Assembly: GCA_017553025.1 (NCBI GenBank)
Contig: JAFZNF010000167.1
Location: 1-7,765, forward strand
Direction of reading: 5' to 3'
DNA: 7,765 nt
From: Clostridia bacterium
Lineage (GTDB): Bacteria > Bacillota_A > Clostridia > UBA1381
The position numbers and the translations under genes were made by a program. Below the pieces are notes generated by a model, which saw nothing but the letters and a program-made list of their open reading frames with translations, did no database searches and was not told the origin of the DNA. Positions 1-7,037 of this stretch are shown piece by piece. Within the stretch, counting starts at the first letter, position 1. Every line of letters starts with the position of its first letter.

Positions 1-760
1 TCCGAACGTGTGTGTCACGGAAAAACGGTTTTTTCTTTTTGGATATATTTGCGTATTCGTCGCCTATATTCATTCCGCCGAGATATGCGCAAGTTCCGTC
101 TATAACGGCTATTTTGCGGTGGTTTCGGTGGTTTAGTTTATAAAGTGAGGAAAGGCGTACGGGGAAAAATTCAACAGCTTGTCCGTTTTTTGAATTCTGG
201 AGTCTTTTAAAGAGCTTTTTTGATGTCAGCATCGTTCCTCCGCCGTCATATAAAAGCCTTACCCTGACGCCCTCATCCGATTTTTTTACAAGCAGGTCGA
301 TAAGTTCGTTACCTGTAACATCATCATTAAAGATAAAATACAAAAGGTCTACACTCTCTTTTGCATTTTCTATATCTTCAAAAAGCCGCTTGTACTTTTC
401 CTTGCCGCTTGTAAAAATTTCAACCTCATTATTGTCTGTATATACGCTGTCACAATTCAAAAAGTAATTTACAAGCGTGTTGGACGCGATTTCACTATGC
501 TTTTCGGCGTATTCTTTCTGCCTGTCCAAGATATACTTTTCATTTACCTCAAGCTTTTCCCTGTATTTTCTGTTTGTCAGTGCACTGACACCTACGCCGA
601 ACACAAGGAAAATCAGTCCGCCTACCACAGGAAGAGCCACAAAGCACATAATCCACGCCATCGAGGCAACAGGGTTCCGTTTTTGAAAGCATACAATAGT
701 CACTATTATTGCAAAATTTATAAGATAAACTATCCATATAAAACTTCCTGCCCCGCTCAC
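1..760 (-). CDS. cls: Cardiolipin synthase, N-terminal half (cut by left window edge)
   Basis: This is a membrane phospholipase-D-family enzyme that condenses two phosphatidylglycerol molecules into cardiolipin and glycerol. I translated 253 codons from the GTG at 758-760. Residues about 5-25 and 31-57 are two membrane segments; the second carries the family-typical NPVASMAW and LPVVGG stretches (PLDc_N region). A charged linker follows (62-95), then the first PLD catalytic domain with YFIFNDD (141-147), LLYDGGG (169-175) and the HKD motif HRKIAVID, giving catalytic H214, K216 and D221, followed by GGMNIGDEY and FRDTH. The second HKD domain must lie beyond position 1, since the family is usually about 480-510 residues. 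The GTG start is supported by a perfect Shine-Dalgarno six bases upstream. The gene begins four bases after the vanZ-like stop, so the two are probably co-translated. No defect is visible in the part seen. Family identity is very safe; the exact lipid product is inferred from homology. Confidence 0.93.
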   Translation of the reverse strand, partial: MSGAGSFIWIVYLINFAIIVTIVCFQKRNPVASMAWIMCFVALPVVGGLIFLVFGVGVSALTNRKYREKLEVNEKYILDRQKEYAEKHSEIASNTLVNYFLNCDSVYTDNNEVEIFTSGKEKYKRLFEDIENAKESVDLLYFIFNDDVTGNELIDLLVKKSDEGVRVRLLYDGGGTMLTSKKLFKRLQNSKNGQAVEFFPVRLSSLYKLNHRNHRKIAVIDGTCAYLGGMNIGDEYANISKKKKPFFRDTHVR

Positions 761-764
761 CTTT

Positions 765-1205
765 TTACCTCCTTGATACCCGTCTGTTCATTAGTTTTGA
801 AACTCCGCATATTAGTGTCCCTAAAAACGTTCCGCTAAAATCTATGAATATATCTCCGACAAGTCCCGCACGGCCTTCCGAAAAAAGCTGTATGTATTCA
901 TCGGTACAAGCGGTTAAGAGTCCGAAAAACAGTATATATACCGCCCTTTTTCTGTATTTCCCCGAAAAGCAGCCCGAAATCAGCATCGCCTGAACACAAA
1001 ATTCTGTAATATGCGCAATTTTTCGTATTATTTTCTCCGTCAAGCTGTAATCGGGGTATATCCCGAAATTTGCAAACAATTTTACTAAAACCGTTACAAT
1101 GCTTCCGCTTGTGCGCGATGACTCCCACGCAGGCTGTGCCGAGTTCCAGAAGATGAATACCGTCATACCGACTGCTAAAATCATAAAAAGATATTTCTTT
1201 TTCAT
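765..1205 (-). CDS. VanZ-like family membrane protein
   Basis: This is a small integral membrane protein of 146 residues of the VanZ-like family (Pfam VanZ). The name comes from the teicoplanin-resistance gene vanZ, but most chromosomal members have no proven role, and family membership alone does not show resistance. Family signatures are clear: FWNSAQPA after the first membrane segment (19-26), RKIAHITEF (61-69), TDEYIQLFSEGRAG (101-114) and DIFIDFSG (118-125). Probable membrane segments are at about 4-20, 64-81, 87-104 and 117-136, with a basic C-terminus (RRVSRR). The conserved polar residues inside the membrane segments (H65, E68, D102, E103, D118, D122) suggest an active or binding site. 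A GGGGTGAT ribosome site lies at 1211-1218, five bases before the ATG. The gene sits four bases upstream of cls, so an envelope or lipid-related role is plausible, but that is inference. Confidence 0.9.
   Translation of the reverse strand: MKKKYLFMILAVGMTVFIFWNSAQPAWESSRTSGSIVTVLVKLFANFGIYPDYSLTEKIIRKIAHITEFCVQAMLISGCFSGKYRKRAVYILFFGLLTACTDEYIQLFSEGRAGLVGDIFIDFSGTFLGTLICGVSKLMNRRVSRR
767..774 (-). promoter_or_regulatory. Ribosome binding site of cls (AAGGAGGT)
   Basis: On the minus strand this reads AAGGAGGT, a perfect complement of the 16S anti-Shine-Dalgarno core, six bases before the GTG at 760. It decides the start: no ATG in this frame is equally well placed. The site lies inside the last codons and stop of the vanZ-like gene, which favours translational coupling. 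Confidence 0.85.
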
Positions 1206-1235
1206 ATCATATCACCCCAATTGCTCTGTTAAAGC

Positions 1236-1264
1236 AAAAGTGCGCCACAAAAAAGCGCACCTCT
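1236..1264 (-). terminator. Possible intrinsic terminator or attenuator between the PPIC gene and the vanZ-like gene
   Basis: Read on the minus strand, a perfect six-pair stem GTGCGC/GCGCAC (1255-1260 with 1240-1245) encloses a nine-base loop. Four further A-U or G-U pairs extend it outward (1261-1264 with 1236-1239). The 3' side runs into TTTTGCTTT, a U-rich but interrupted tail. The hairpin begins two bases after the TGA of the PPIC lipoprotein gene, as expected for a terminator. The imperfect tail and short GC stem make partial read-through likely, so it may lower rather than abolish expression of the vanZ-like gene and cls. Confidence 0.5.
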
Positions 1265-1266
1265 TG

Positions 1267-2247
1267 TCATTTTATAGTTTTTATAAGCTCCTCATTTACC
1301 TTAATCACAATATTGTACTGCGCTTCCCACTCCTTAAGTCTGGCGTTTATCTTTTCTTTCATTGCCAAAGCCTCGACTTTATCCGCTATATCACCGTATT
1401 CTATCGGCAATCTTTTTATTATGTGGTAACCGTAAACTGATTTACACATAGCGATTTCCCCTGCCGAAACAGAGTCTGCCGCCTGCTCAAATTCAGGCAC
1501 CATCTCACCCGATGTAAAAACATACCCCTCGGGATTTGAGCTAAGTCCCGGGTCTTTAGAATACTTACGCATAAGCGCGTCAAAATCCTCCCCGGCCTTA
1601 ATCCGTTCAAAAAGGCTCTCCGCAAGCTCCTTTGCCGCCTCTTGTTCTTCCTCGGAAAGCGCCTTTCCGTCTTTATCCTGTGTCAGGATAAGTATGTGCT
1701 TTGCCTTTTTATATTCTTCGGAAAGTGTTTTAATATTATCCTCGTAATATTTTAAAAGCTCTTCATCGCTTGTAGGCTCTTCAATCGCCACCTTATCGGC
1801 AAGTTTTTCATAATATACGGTTGATTCGCACATAAGCTGTATAAAGCTGTCGGTTATATTATTATCTTTTAGAAACTGTTTATACGCGGTATCTCCGCCG
1901 TAGCTTGATATAACCTGCTGTTTCGTCGTCTTCACATTTTCCTTTTCCTGCTCATTAAGACGCATATTCTGTGCCTTTGCCGCTTCACGGTATTCCGCAT
2001 TCAAAACGGCGATTTCCAAAGCACGCTGTTTTGCAGCATCTATCGCCTTTTCGCCCTCAATTTCCTGCGTCTGCCAATCCTCGTCAGTTTTAAGCTCTGT
2101 ACCGCTCAGCTGACTCTTTATTGATGAAAGATAAAACTCGAATTCGCCTCTTGTTATTTTTTCGGTTCCTACCGTTGCTACAATATCGGAATTTGCACAG
2201 GACGAAAGAATTCCAAAACAAAGAAATAATGCAAGTATTTTTTTCAT
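1267..2247 (-). CDS. prsA: PPIC-type peptidyl-prolyl isomerase lipoprotein (PrsA/SurA-like foldase)
   Basis: This is a predicted extracytoplasmic foldase of 326 residues that helps exported proteins fold by catalysing proline cis-trans isomerisation. The start is set at the ATG at 2247 rather than the in-frame GTG at 2256. AGAGGTG (2254-2260) is a good ribosome site for the ATG but would overlap the GTG. From this start the protein has a basic N-terminus (MKK), a hydrophobic core and the lipobox LSSC, with C17 as the lipidation site, so it is anchored to the outer face of the membrane. Residues about 22-175 form a helical SurA/PrsA-type chaperone domain (VATVGTEKITRGEF at its start). Residues about 180-280 are the parvulin domain, with KAKHILI (181-187), FDALMRKYSKDP (222-233) and GYHIIK (273-278). 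Placement directly after mfd is common in Clostridia. PrsA is the best functional name, though client proteins cannot be read from sequence. Confidence 0.9.
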   Translation of the reverse strand: MKKILALFLCFGILSSCANSDIVATVGTEKITRGEFEFYLSSIKSQLSGTELKTDEDWQTQEIEGEKAIDAAKQRALEIAVLNAEYREAAKAQNMRLNEQEKENVKTTKQQVISSYGGDTAYKQFLKDNNITDSFIQLMCESTVYYEKLADKVAIEEPTSDEELLKYYEDNIKTLSEEYKKAKHILILTQDKDGKALSEEEQEAAKELAESLFERIKAGEDFDALMRKYSKDPGLSSNPEGYVFTSGEMVPEFEQAADSVSAGEIAMCKSVYGYHIIKRLPIEYGDIADKVEALAMKEKINARLKEWEAQYNIVIKVNEELIKTIK

Positions 2248-2253
2248 ACCGAA

Positions 2254-2260
2254 CACCTCT
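2254..2260 (-). promoter_or_regulatory. Ribosome binding site that fixes the PPIC gene start
   Basis: AGAGGTG on the minus strand lies six bases before the ATG at 2247. The longer in-frame reading starting at GTG 2254-2256 would use bases of this site as its own start codon, so the shorter start is preferred. The resulting N-terminus is also a cleaner lipoprotein signal. Confidence 0.75.
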
Positions 2261-2270
2261 ATCCGCTTAC

Positions 2271-2299
2271 ATTATACACTATTTGTCCTCTTTATGCAA
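2271..2299 (-). promoter_or_regulatory. Sigma-A-like promoter for the PPIC lipoprotein gene
   Basis: On the minus strand a perfect -10 box TATAAT (2271-2276) is preceded, after exactly 17 bases, by TTGCAT (2294-2299), which matches the first three bases of the -35 consensus. The expected transcript start is near 2264, giving a leader of roughly 17 bases that still contains the ribosome site at 2254-2260 but not much before it. The promoter overlaps the last codons of mfd, so the foldase could be expressed independently of the upstream operon. This is based on pattern and spacing only. Confidence 0.5.
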
Positions 2300-5200
2300 T
2301 TCATTTAACTGCTGTAACAAAAACTTAATATTGGCAAGCATTTTTAAAGGCTGTTTTTCTCGGTAGGTTATTATCGGCTTTTTGGGATTTATTGTGCAAG
2401 TGTCATAGTAATTTCCGAGTATAAGCTCTATAAAACTGTCCTTTAACATATCCTCCGAAAAGGTAAAGCTCACCCCTGTTCCCTTTTGTGTTATTTCAGT
2501 TATGCCGATATTATTTGCCATCGCCTTTATAAGCGCAATTTCTATAAGATTGCGTACGGGTTTCGGAGGCTCTCCAAATCTGTCGATAAGCTCGTCAATA
2601 ACGTCCTTTTCGTCATCTTGCGTTTCTATTGCTGAAATCCGTTTATACGCATCTATTCTTAGATTTGTACTTTTTATATACTTTTCAGGTATATATGCAT
2701 CAATAGCGAGGTCTATGGAGGTGGTTATTTCCGTCTTTTCGGGGAGCCCTTGCATACGCCTTACGCTTTCAGCCAAAATTTTACAGTACATATCATAGCC
2801 GACAGAATCTATATGTCCGTGCTGTTCAGCGCCCAAAATATCGCCTGCGCCTCTTATTTCAAGGTCGCGCATAGCTATTTTAAAACCCGAGCCGAACTCT
2901 GTAAATTCCTTTATTGCAGACAGCCTGCGCTCTGCTGTTTCTGTAAGAAGTTCGTCTTTTTTATAGGTAAAATATGCATATGCATTCCTTTGTGAGCGTC
3001 CGACTCTTCCCCTCAGCTGGTACATCTGCGAAAGTCCCATTCTGTCCGCATTTTCCACTATTATAGTATTTGCATTAGGAATATCAAGACCCGTTTCGAT
3101 AATAGTAGTGCAAACCAGTATGTCAGTTTTGCCGTTTACCATATCGTACATAATATCCTCAAGCTCGTCCTCTTTCATTTTCCCGTGACCGACCGAAATG
3201 TTTGCATCAGGAAGCCGGGATTTCAGCCACTGGGCAACACGGTAAATGCCTTTTACCCTGTTAAAAAGGTAAAAAACCTGCCCCCCGCGTGCAAGCTCTT
3301 TCTTTATTGCACTTAAAATCACATCTTCATTATATTCCAAAACATATGTTGTTACGGGATAGCGGTTTTCGGGCGGTGTTTCCAGTAAACTCATATCGCG
3401 CACAGAAACCATTGCCATATGCAGAGTTCTCGGAATAGGCGTTGCGCTCATTGAAAGAACGTCAACATTCTTTTTAAGTTCTTTCAGCCGCTCCTTATGC
3501 GCTACGCCAAAACGCTGTTCTTCGTCAATAACCAAAAGTCCCAAATCCTTAAACACAACGTCCTTTTGCAGGAGTCTGTGCGTGCCTATTATGATATCTA
3601 TTTCTCCTGTTTTGAGCTTTTTTAATATCTTTTCCTGCTCGGATAGCGTGCGGAAACGCGACAGCATCTCTATTTTCACAGGAAAATCCTTCATTCTGCT
3701 TTTAAAGGTTTCATATTGCTGCATAGCCAGGATTGTCGTGGGGCAAAGATACGCCACCTGTTTTGAGTCGGCCGCCGCCTTGAATGATGCGCGCAGCGCC
3801 ACTTCAGTTTTTCCGTATCCCACATCTCCGCAAAGGAGTCTGTCCATAGGCTTTGCCCTTTGCATATCGCTTTTTACCTCTTCTATCGAGCGGATTTGAT
3901 CCTCCGTTTCGTTATAGGCAAAGGTGTCCTCAAAATCCCTCTGCCAAGGGGTATCCTCGGAAAAAGCAAAGCCTTTTGTTTGTTCTCTTTCTCCGTAAAG
4001 CTCTGCAAGACGTTTTGCCATATCGCGCGTTGATGCACGTACTTTTTGTTTTGTCCTGTCCCACTCAGCTCCGCCGAGCTTGTTGAGTTTTAACTCCTTA
4101 TCGGAGGAGCCCGAATATTTATACAGCATATCCATCTGGTCTACAGGCACATAAAGGCTGTCCGTTCCGCGGTAAGCTATATGGAGATAGTCTTTCGTGA
4201 CACCCGATACGGTGATTTTTTTTATTCCCATATATTTGCCTATTCCGTGGGCGCGGTGAACAACATAATCACCCGCATTTATGTCAGTGTATGATTTTAT
4301 TCGGTTTTTACTGTCCTGCTTTCGTTTTGACCGTTTTTGATGTGCATCAAAAATTTCCTGTTCGGAAATTAAAGTAAAGTTTATATCGGGATATTCAAAG
4401 CCCTTTTCAAGACTTCCTTTTAAAATCAGGGTTTCGCCCTTTCTAAAGTCCGCATTTTCCTTTGCAAAACGGCATTTAATACCCTTTTCCGAAAGCGTAC
4501 CCGCAAGATTTTCCGCACGGCTTAAACTTCCTGCCAAAATGACGGTTGTTTTATCCTTACCACCGCTCTTTTTAAGGTCGTCATAAAGATAATCTATCCT
4601 GCCGTGAAGAGAAACCACAGTTTTTGTATTAAAGCTGAATATTGACTTATACGTGTAGTTTATACTGCTGTGCGTGAGTGTATTTAAGGATACAAGCCTC
4701 ATATTTTGAAGTTTCTGTACTATATCGGTATATTTTGCCCACATCAAGCCGAAATCTTTGCTTATCACATTTTTTGCGATAAGCTCCTTTATCTGCTCAA
4801 GGTACTCCCATTCAAGGCTTTTTGCCCTCTCGGCAATACGCTTTGGTTCTGTAAGAAATATTAAATCATCATCTTCAAAATAGTCCAAAAGCGTCGGAAT
4901 TTCATCAAAAAGAACACCCAAATACTTGCATATTGATTTTGGGATTATTCCGTTTTCTATACTTTCAATATCGTTTTCAAGATTTTGTATCAGTTCTTCG
5001 TTTATACTTTTTCTGCGCTTTAATTTTGCCGTCTTCTCTTTAAGTTTTTGTAAAAGCGTATCAATATCAGACCTCAAAAGTTCTGATGAGGGTATTATTT
5101 TAGTGTTCTTTAGGGTATCAATACTGCGTTGGGTTTCTATATCAAATTCGCGTATGGAATCTGCCTGTATATCAAAAAATTCTATCCTTACGGGATTTTC

Positions 5201-5740
5201 CTGCTGAGGCGGAAAAACATCTAAAATCCCGCCACGCAGAGCAAACTGACCCTTTCCCGAGATTTCTTCTTCACGGGTATACCCCATACTGATAAGCCTT
5301 TTTATAAGCTCCTCCGTATCATATTTCCCGTCCTGCTCTATGGTGATTGAACTGTTTTCCATCTCGTGGCGCAAAAGAGTAAATGTAAGCAGGCTGTCAA
5401 TAGACGCAACTATAGTTCCGCCCTCCAAAATGCCGTCGAGTGCATCAAGCCTTGCATTTTCACTATGCCTGTCATATGCATCAATATCAAAAAACACATA
5501 CTCCTTTGACGGAAAAACAAAAACACGCTCTGAAAAAAAACGCAGATTTTCAGCTATACTCTCTGCTTCCCGGTCATTATACGCAATTACCAGTGCCTTT
5601 TTTTCTGCCGTCTGGTATATGAACTGTCCCCACGCCGCCTCGGTAATGCCCGATACGGATATCGGTGTATCCCCCTTTTTTAAGGCAGCCAAAAAGTCGG
5701 AATATTCTTTATATTCCGACAGCAAATTTTTGAAGTTCAT
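2279..5740 (-). CDS. mfd: Transcription-repair coupling factor Mfd
   Basis: Mfd is a cytoplasmic ATP-driven DNA translocase that pushes stalled RNA polymerase off lesions and recruits UvrA for nucleotide excision repair. The preferred product is 1153 residues, normal for the family. Domains in order: UvrB-like N-terminal module that carries the UvrA-binding surface (about 1-340, with GQFALRGGILDVFP at 164-177); domain 3 (about 350-460); CarD-like RNA polymerase interaction domain (about 486-545, starting INAGDYVVH); the two RecG-like translocase lobes (about 600-950); and the C-terminal TRCF domain (about 1000-1110). Helicase motifs are intact: Walker A GDVGYGKT (638-645), DEEQ (739-742), SATPIPRT (765-772), TTIIETGLDIPNANTIIVEN (878-897) and QLRGRVGR (908-915). 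Three in-frame starts exist (GTG 5749, ATG 5746, ATG 5740); the last has the best-spaced ribosome site. It follows pth by 19 bases and probably shares its transcript. No frameshift or missing motif was seen. Confidence 0.98.
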   Translation of the reverse strand: MNFKNLLSEYKEYSDFLAALKKGDTPISVSGITEAAWGQFIYQTAEKKALVIAYNDREAESIAENLRFFSERVFVFPSKEYVFFDIDAYDRHSENARLDALDGILEGGTIVASIDSLLTFTLLRHEMENSSITIEQDGKYDTEELIKRLISMGYTREEEISGKGQFALRGGILDVFPPQQENPVRIEFFDIQADSIREFDIETQRSIDTLKNTKIIPSSELLRSDIDTLLQKLKEKTAKLKRRKSINEELIQNLENDIESIENGIIPKSICKYLGVLFDEIPTLLDYFEDDDLIFLTEPKRIAERAKSLEWEYLEQIKELIAKNVISKDFGLMWAKYTDIVQKLQNMRLVSLNTLTHSSINYTYKSIFSFNTKTVVSLHGRIDYLYDDLKKSGGKDKTTVILAGSLSRAENLAGTLSEKGIKCRFAKENADFRKGETLILKGSLEKGFEYPDINFTLISEQEIFDAHQKRSKRKQDSKNRIKSYTDINAGDYVVHRAHGIGKYMGIKKITVSGVTKDYLHIAYRGTDSLYVPVDQMDMLYKYSGSSDKELKLNKLGGAEWDRTKQKVRASTRDMAKRLAELYGEREQTKGFAFSEDTPWQRDFEDTFAYNETEDQIRSIEEVKSDMQRAKPMDRLLCGDVGYGKTEVALRASFKAAADSKQVAYLCPTTILAMQQYETFKSRMKDFPVKIEMLSRFRTLSEQEKILKKLKTGEIDIIIGTHRLLQKDVVFKDLGLLVIDEEQRFGVAHKERLKELKKNVDVLSMSATPIPRTLHMAMVSVRDMSLLETPPENRYPVTTYVLEYNEDVILSAIKKELARGGQVFYLFNRVKGIYRVAQWLKSRLPDANISVGHGKMKEDELEDIMYDMVNGKTDILVCTTIIETGLDIPNANTIIVENADRMGLSQMYQLRGRVGRSQRNAYAYFTYKKDELLTETAERRLSAIKEFTEFGSGFKIAMRDLEIRGAGDILGAEQHGHIDSVGYDMYCKILAESVRRMQGLPEKTEITTSIDLAIDAYIPEKYIKSTNLRIDAYKRISAIETQDDEKDVIDELIDRFGEPPKPVRNLIEIALIKAMANNIGITEITQKGTGVSFTFSEDMLKDSFIELILGNYYDTCTINPKKPIITYREKQPLKMLANIKFLLQQLNELHKEDK

Positions 5741-5744
5741 ATTC

Positions 5745-5751
5745 ATCACCT
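5745..5751 (-). promoter_or_regulatory. Ribosome binding site that selects the mfd start
   Basis: AGGTGAT on the minus strand leaves eight bases between its AGG core and the ATG at 5740, an ideal distance. For the upstream GTG (5749) and ATG (5746) the site would overlap the start codon itself, so these are unlikely starts and the extra three residues are probably not translated. Confidence 0.65.
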
Positions 5752-5759
5752 GCCCGATG

Positions 5760-6329
5760 CTACTGCGCTCCGTTAAATTTATTCATAGCACTGTCAACGC
5801 CGTGCGACATAATCTCACACACTGCGCTTGCAGCATTTATTATTGCCTTTTCAAGCACAGGTATTTGCTCCTTTGAAAAGCGCGACAGCACAAAATCTGC
5901 AAGGTCGTCGTCTTCGTTTTGTTTTTTGCCCACACCGATACATATTCTGATAAAACCGTCCGACGAAAGCTGGTATATTATTGATTTTAATCCGTTATGT
6001 CCGCCTGCCGAACCGCCTCTCCTAACACGTATTCTTCCCTCATCGAGGTTTATGTCGTCGCTTATTATTATGATTTTCTCGGGCGGTATTTTATAAAAAT
6101 CCGCCGCATCGCGAATACTTTCGCCCGACAAATTCATATACGTCTGAGGTTTCATAAGAATTACCTCACTGCCGTCCATCTCTGCCTTTTGATAAAGCGC
6201 CTTGAATTTCAGTTTTTTTACCTTTATATTGTATTTATCCGCAATATAGTCTATGACCTCAAACCCGATATTATGGCGCGTCATATCATATTCCCTGCCG
6301 GGATTTCCAAGACCTGCTATCAAGTACAT
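5760..6329 (-). CDS. pth: Peptidyl-tRNA hydrolase
   Basis: Pth cleaves the ester bond of peptidyl-tRNAs that drop off ribosomes, freeing tRNA for reuse; it is an essential monomeric cytoplasmic enzyme. The 189-residue product is of normal length and covers the whole family. It starts with the MYLIAGLGNPG motif, in which N9 matches the conserved asparagine of the active site. TRHNIGF supplies catalytic H19. YMNLSG gives N66, the ISDDINL segment gives D91, which should tune the histidine, and GGSAGGHNGLKS gives H111 and N112. The start ATG overlaps the stop of the upstream glmU-like gene (TGATG, sharing the A at 6329), and a GAGGG ribosome site (6337-6341) seven bases upstream lies within that gene, so coupled translation is likely. 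mfd follows after 19 bases. The pth-mfd pairing is common in Firmicutes. Confidence 0.98.
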   Translation of the reverse strand: MYLIAGLGNPGREYDMTRHNIGFEVIDYIADKYNIKVKKLKFKALYQKAEMDGSEVILMKPQTYMNLSGESIRDAADFYKIPPEKIIIISDDINLDEGRIRVRRGGSAGGHNGLKSIIYQLSSDGFIRICIGVGKKQNEDDDLADFVLSRFSKEQIPVLEKAIINAASAVCEIMSHGVDSAMNKFNGAQ

Positions 6330-7036
6330 CAGTCTTCCCTCTTATCCTTCCAGTTGCTTTTATTTACCTGTCTTGCCCTTGCAATTGCAAGATTTTTTTC
6401 AGGCACTTCATCGGTTATGGTAGAGCCTGCCGCAGTATATGCACCCGCCTTTATTTCGACAGGCGCTACAATATTGGTGTTACAGCCTATAAAGCAATCG
6501 TCGCCGATTTTACATCTTGCCTTTTTCTTTCCGTCATAGTTTACTGTTACCGTTCCGCAGCCAAAGTTTACATTCTTTCCCACGTCGCTGTCGCCGACAT
6601 ATGTTAAATGCGCAATCTTTGTGCCTTCGCCGATTACGGCATTCTTTACCTCTACAAAATCGCCTACCTTAACATTGTCCGCAATTTTCGAGCCCGGTCT
6701 GATATATGAAAACGGGCCTGCAAGGACATCGTTTCCCACTTCGCTGTTTATTGCGACAACCGACAAAAAGTCACAGCCGTCGCCGATTTTGGTGTCCACA
6801 ATTTTACTGCCCATTCCTATTACGCAGTTTTCGCCGATTACCGTTTCGCCCTGTAACATAACATTTTGCTCAATTACCGTGCCCCTGCCGATTTTTACCG
6901 TTTCTTCAACATAACAGCTTTCGGGATTTATGAAAAGCACACCGCCTTTTTCAAGCCTTTTTATTGTGTCCCCGTTCTTTTCAAGATTGATTTTTGCCCT
7001 TTCATAGTTCATTTCGGTTATTGTTCTTTTTGCCAT
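6329..7036 (-). CDS. glmU: Stand-alone GlmU acetyltransferase domain (glucosamine-1-phosphate N-acetyltransferase)
   Basis: This 235-residue protein corresponds to the left-handed beta-helix C-terminal half of GlmU, which transfers acetyl from acetyl-CoA to glucosamine-1-phosphate on the way to UDP-GlcNAc and peptidoglycan. The N-terminal uridylyltransferase half (about 220-230 residues, with its GxGTRM-type motif) is absent. The protein begins in the linker helix (1-30) and moves into the helix at NPESCYVEE. Hexapeptide repeats of the IG type run from about 48 to 200. Key residues by comparison with E. coli GlmU are kept: R113 (YIRPG), K131 (VEVKN), the catalytic H143 (AHLTYVGD), Y146, N166/Y167 (VNYDG) and R220 near the C-terminus (AIARARQ). 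The start has an AGGGGG ribosome site (7046-7051) and lies one base after ribF, so this is not a fragment left by a recent frameshift here. It should form a trimer. A separate uridylyltransferase must exist for the pathway. A related sugar-nucleotide acetyltransferase is a less likely alternative. Confidence 0.85.
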   Translation of the reverse strand: MAKRTITEMNYERAKINLEKNGDTIKRLEKGGVLFINPESCYVEETVKIGRGTVIEQNVMLQGETVIGENCVIGMGSKIVDTKIGDGCDFLSVVAINSEVGNDVLAGPFSYIRPGSKIADNVKVGDFVEVKNAVIGEGTKIAHLTYVGDSDVGKNVNFGCGTVTVNYDGKKKARCKIGDDCFIGCNTNIVAPVEIKAGAYTAAGSTITDEVPEKNLAIARARQVNKSNWKDKRED

Positions 7037-7037
7037 T

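Noticed and set aside
477..838. Short plus- and minus-strand frames around the cls/vanZ-like junction
   Set aside because: They are out of frame with the cls translation, which carries clear membrane and HKD motifs, so they are by-products of that gene.
765..1205. VanZ similarity read as a glycopeptide-resistance gene
   Set aside because: No vanA/B-type ligase, vanH, vanX or vanRS genes are present, and VanZ-like proteins are widespread chromosomal membrane proteins. The surroundings are housekeeping genes.
1236..1264. The same hairpin as a riboswitch or a bidirectional terminator
   Set aside because: The gap is only 61 bases, too short for a known aptamer plus expression platform, and on the plus strand the stem is not followed by a run of T.
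1270..1320. Possible -10/-35 elements (TATAAA, TTGTGA) in the 3' end of the PPIC gene as a promoter for the vanZ-like gene
   Set aside because: The spacing between the best boxes is 19 bases, the hexamers match poorly, and the hairpin at 1236-1264 would lie downstream of the start. AT-rich DNA gives such matches often.
5340..5876. Plus-strand open frame of 178 codons opposite the mfd start and the pth end
   Set aside because: It is antisense to strongly conserved genes and crosses the pth/mfd junction; its translation shows low-complexity Ser-rich sequence with no recognisable domain.
5997..6539. Plus-strand open frame of 180 codons opposite pth and the glmU-like gene
   Set aside because: It lies antisense to two conserved coding regions, shows no domain, and has no convincing ribosome site; it is a shadow frame.
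6480..6900. Recurring GCCGATTT/GCCGATTA words looking like a DNA repeat array
   Set aside because: The spacing follows the hexapeptide IG repeats of the beta-helix protein encoded on the minus strand, so the repetition is explained by the protein fold.
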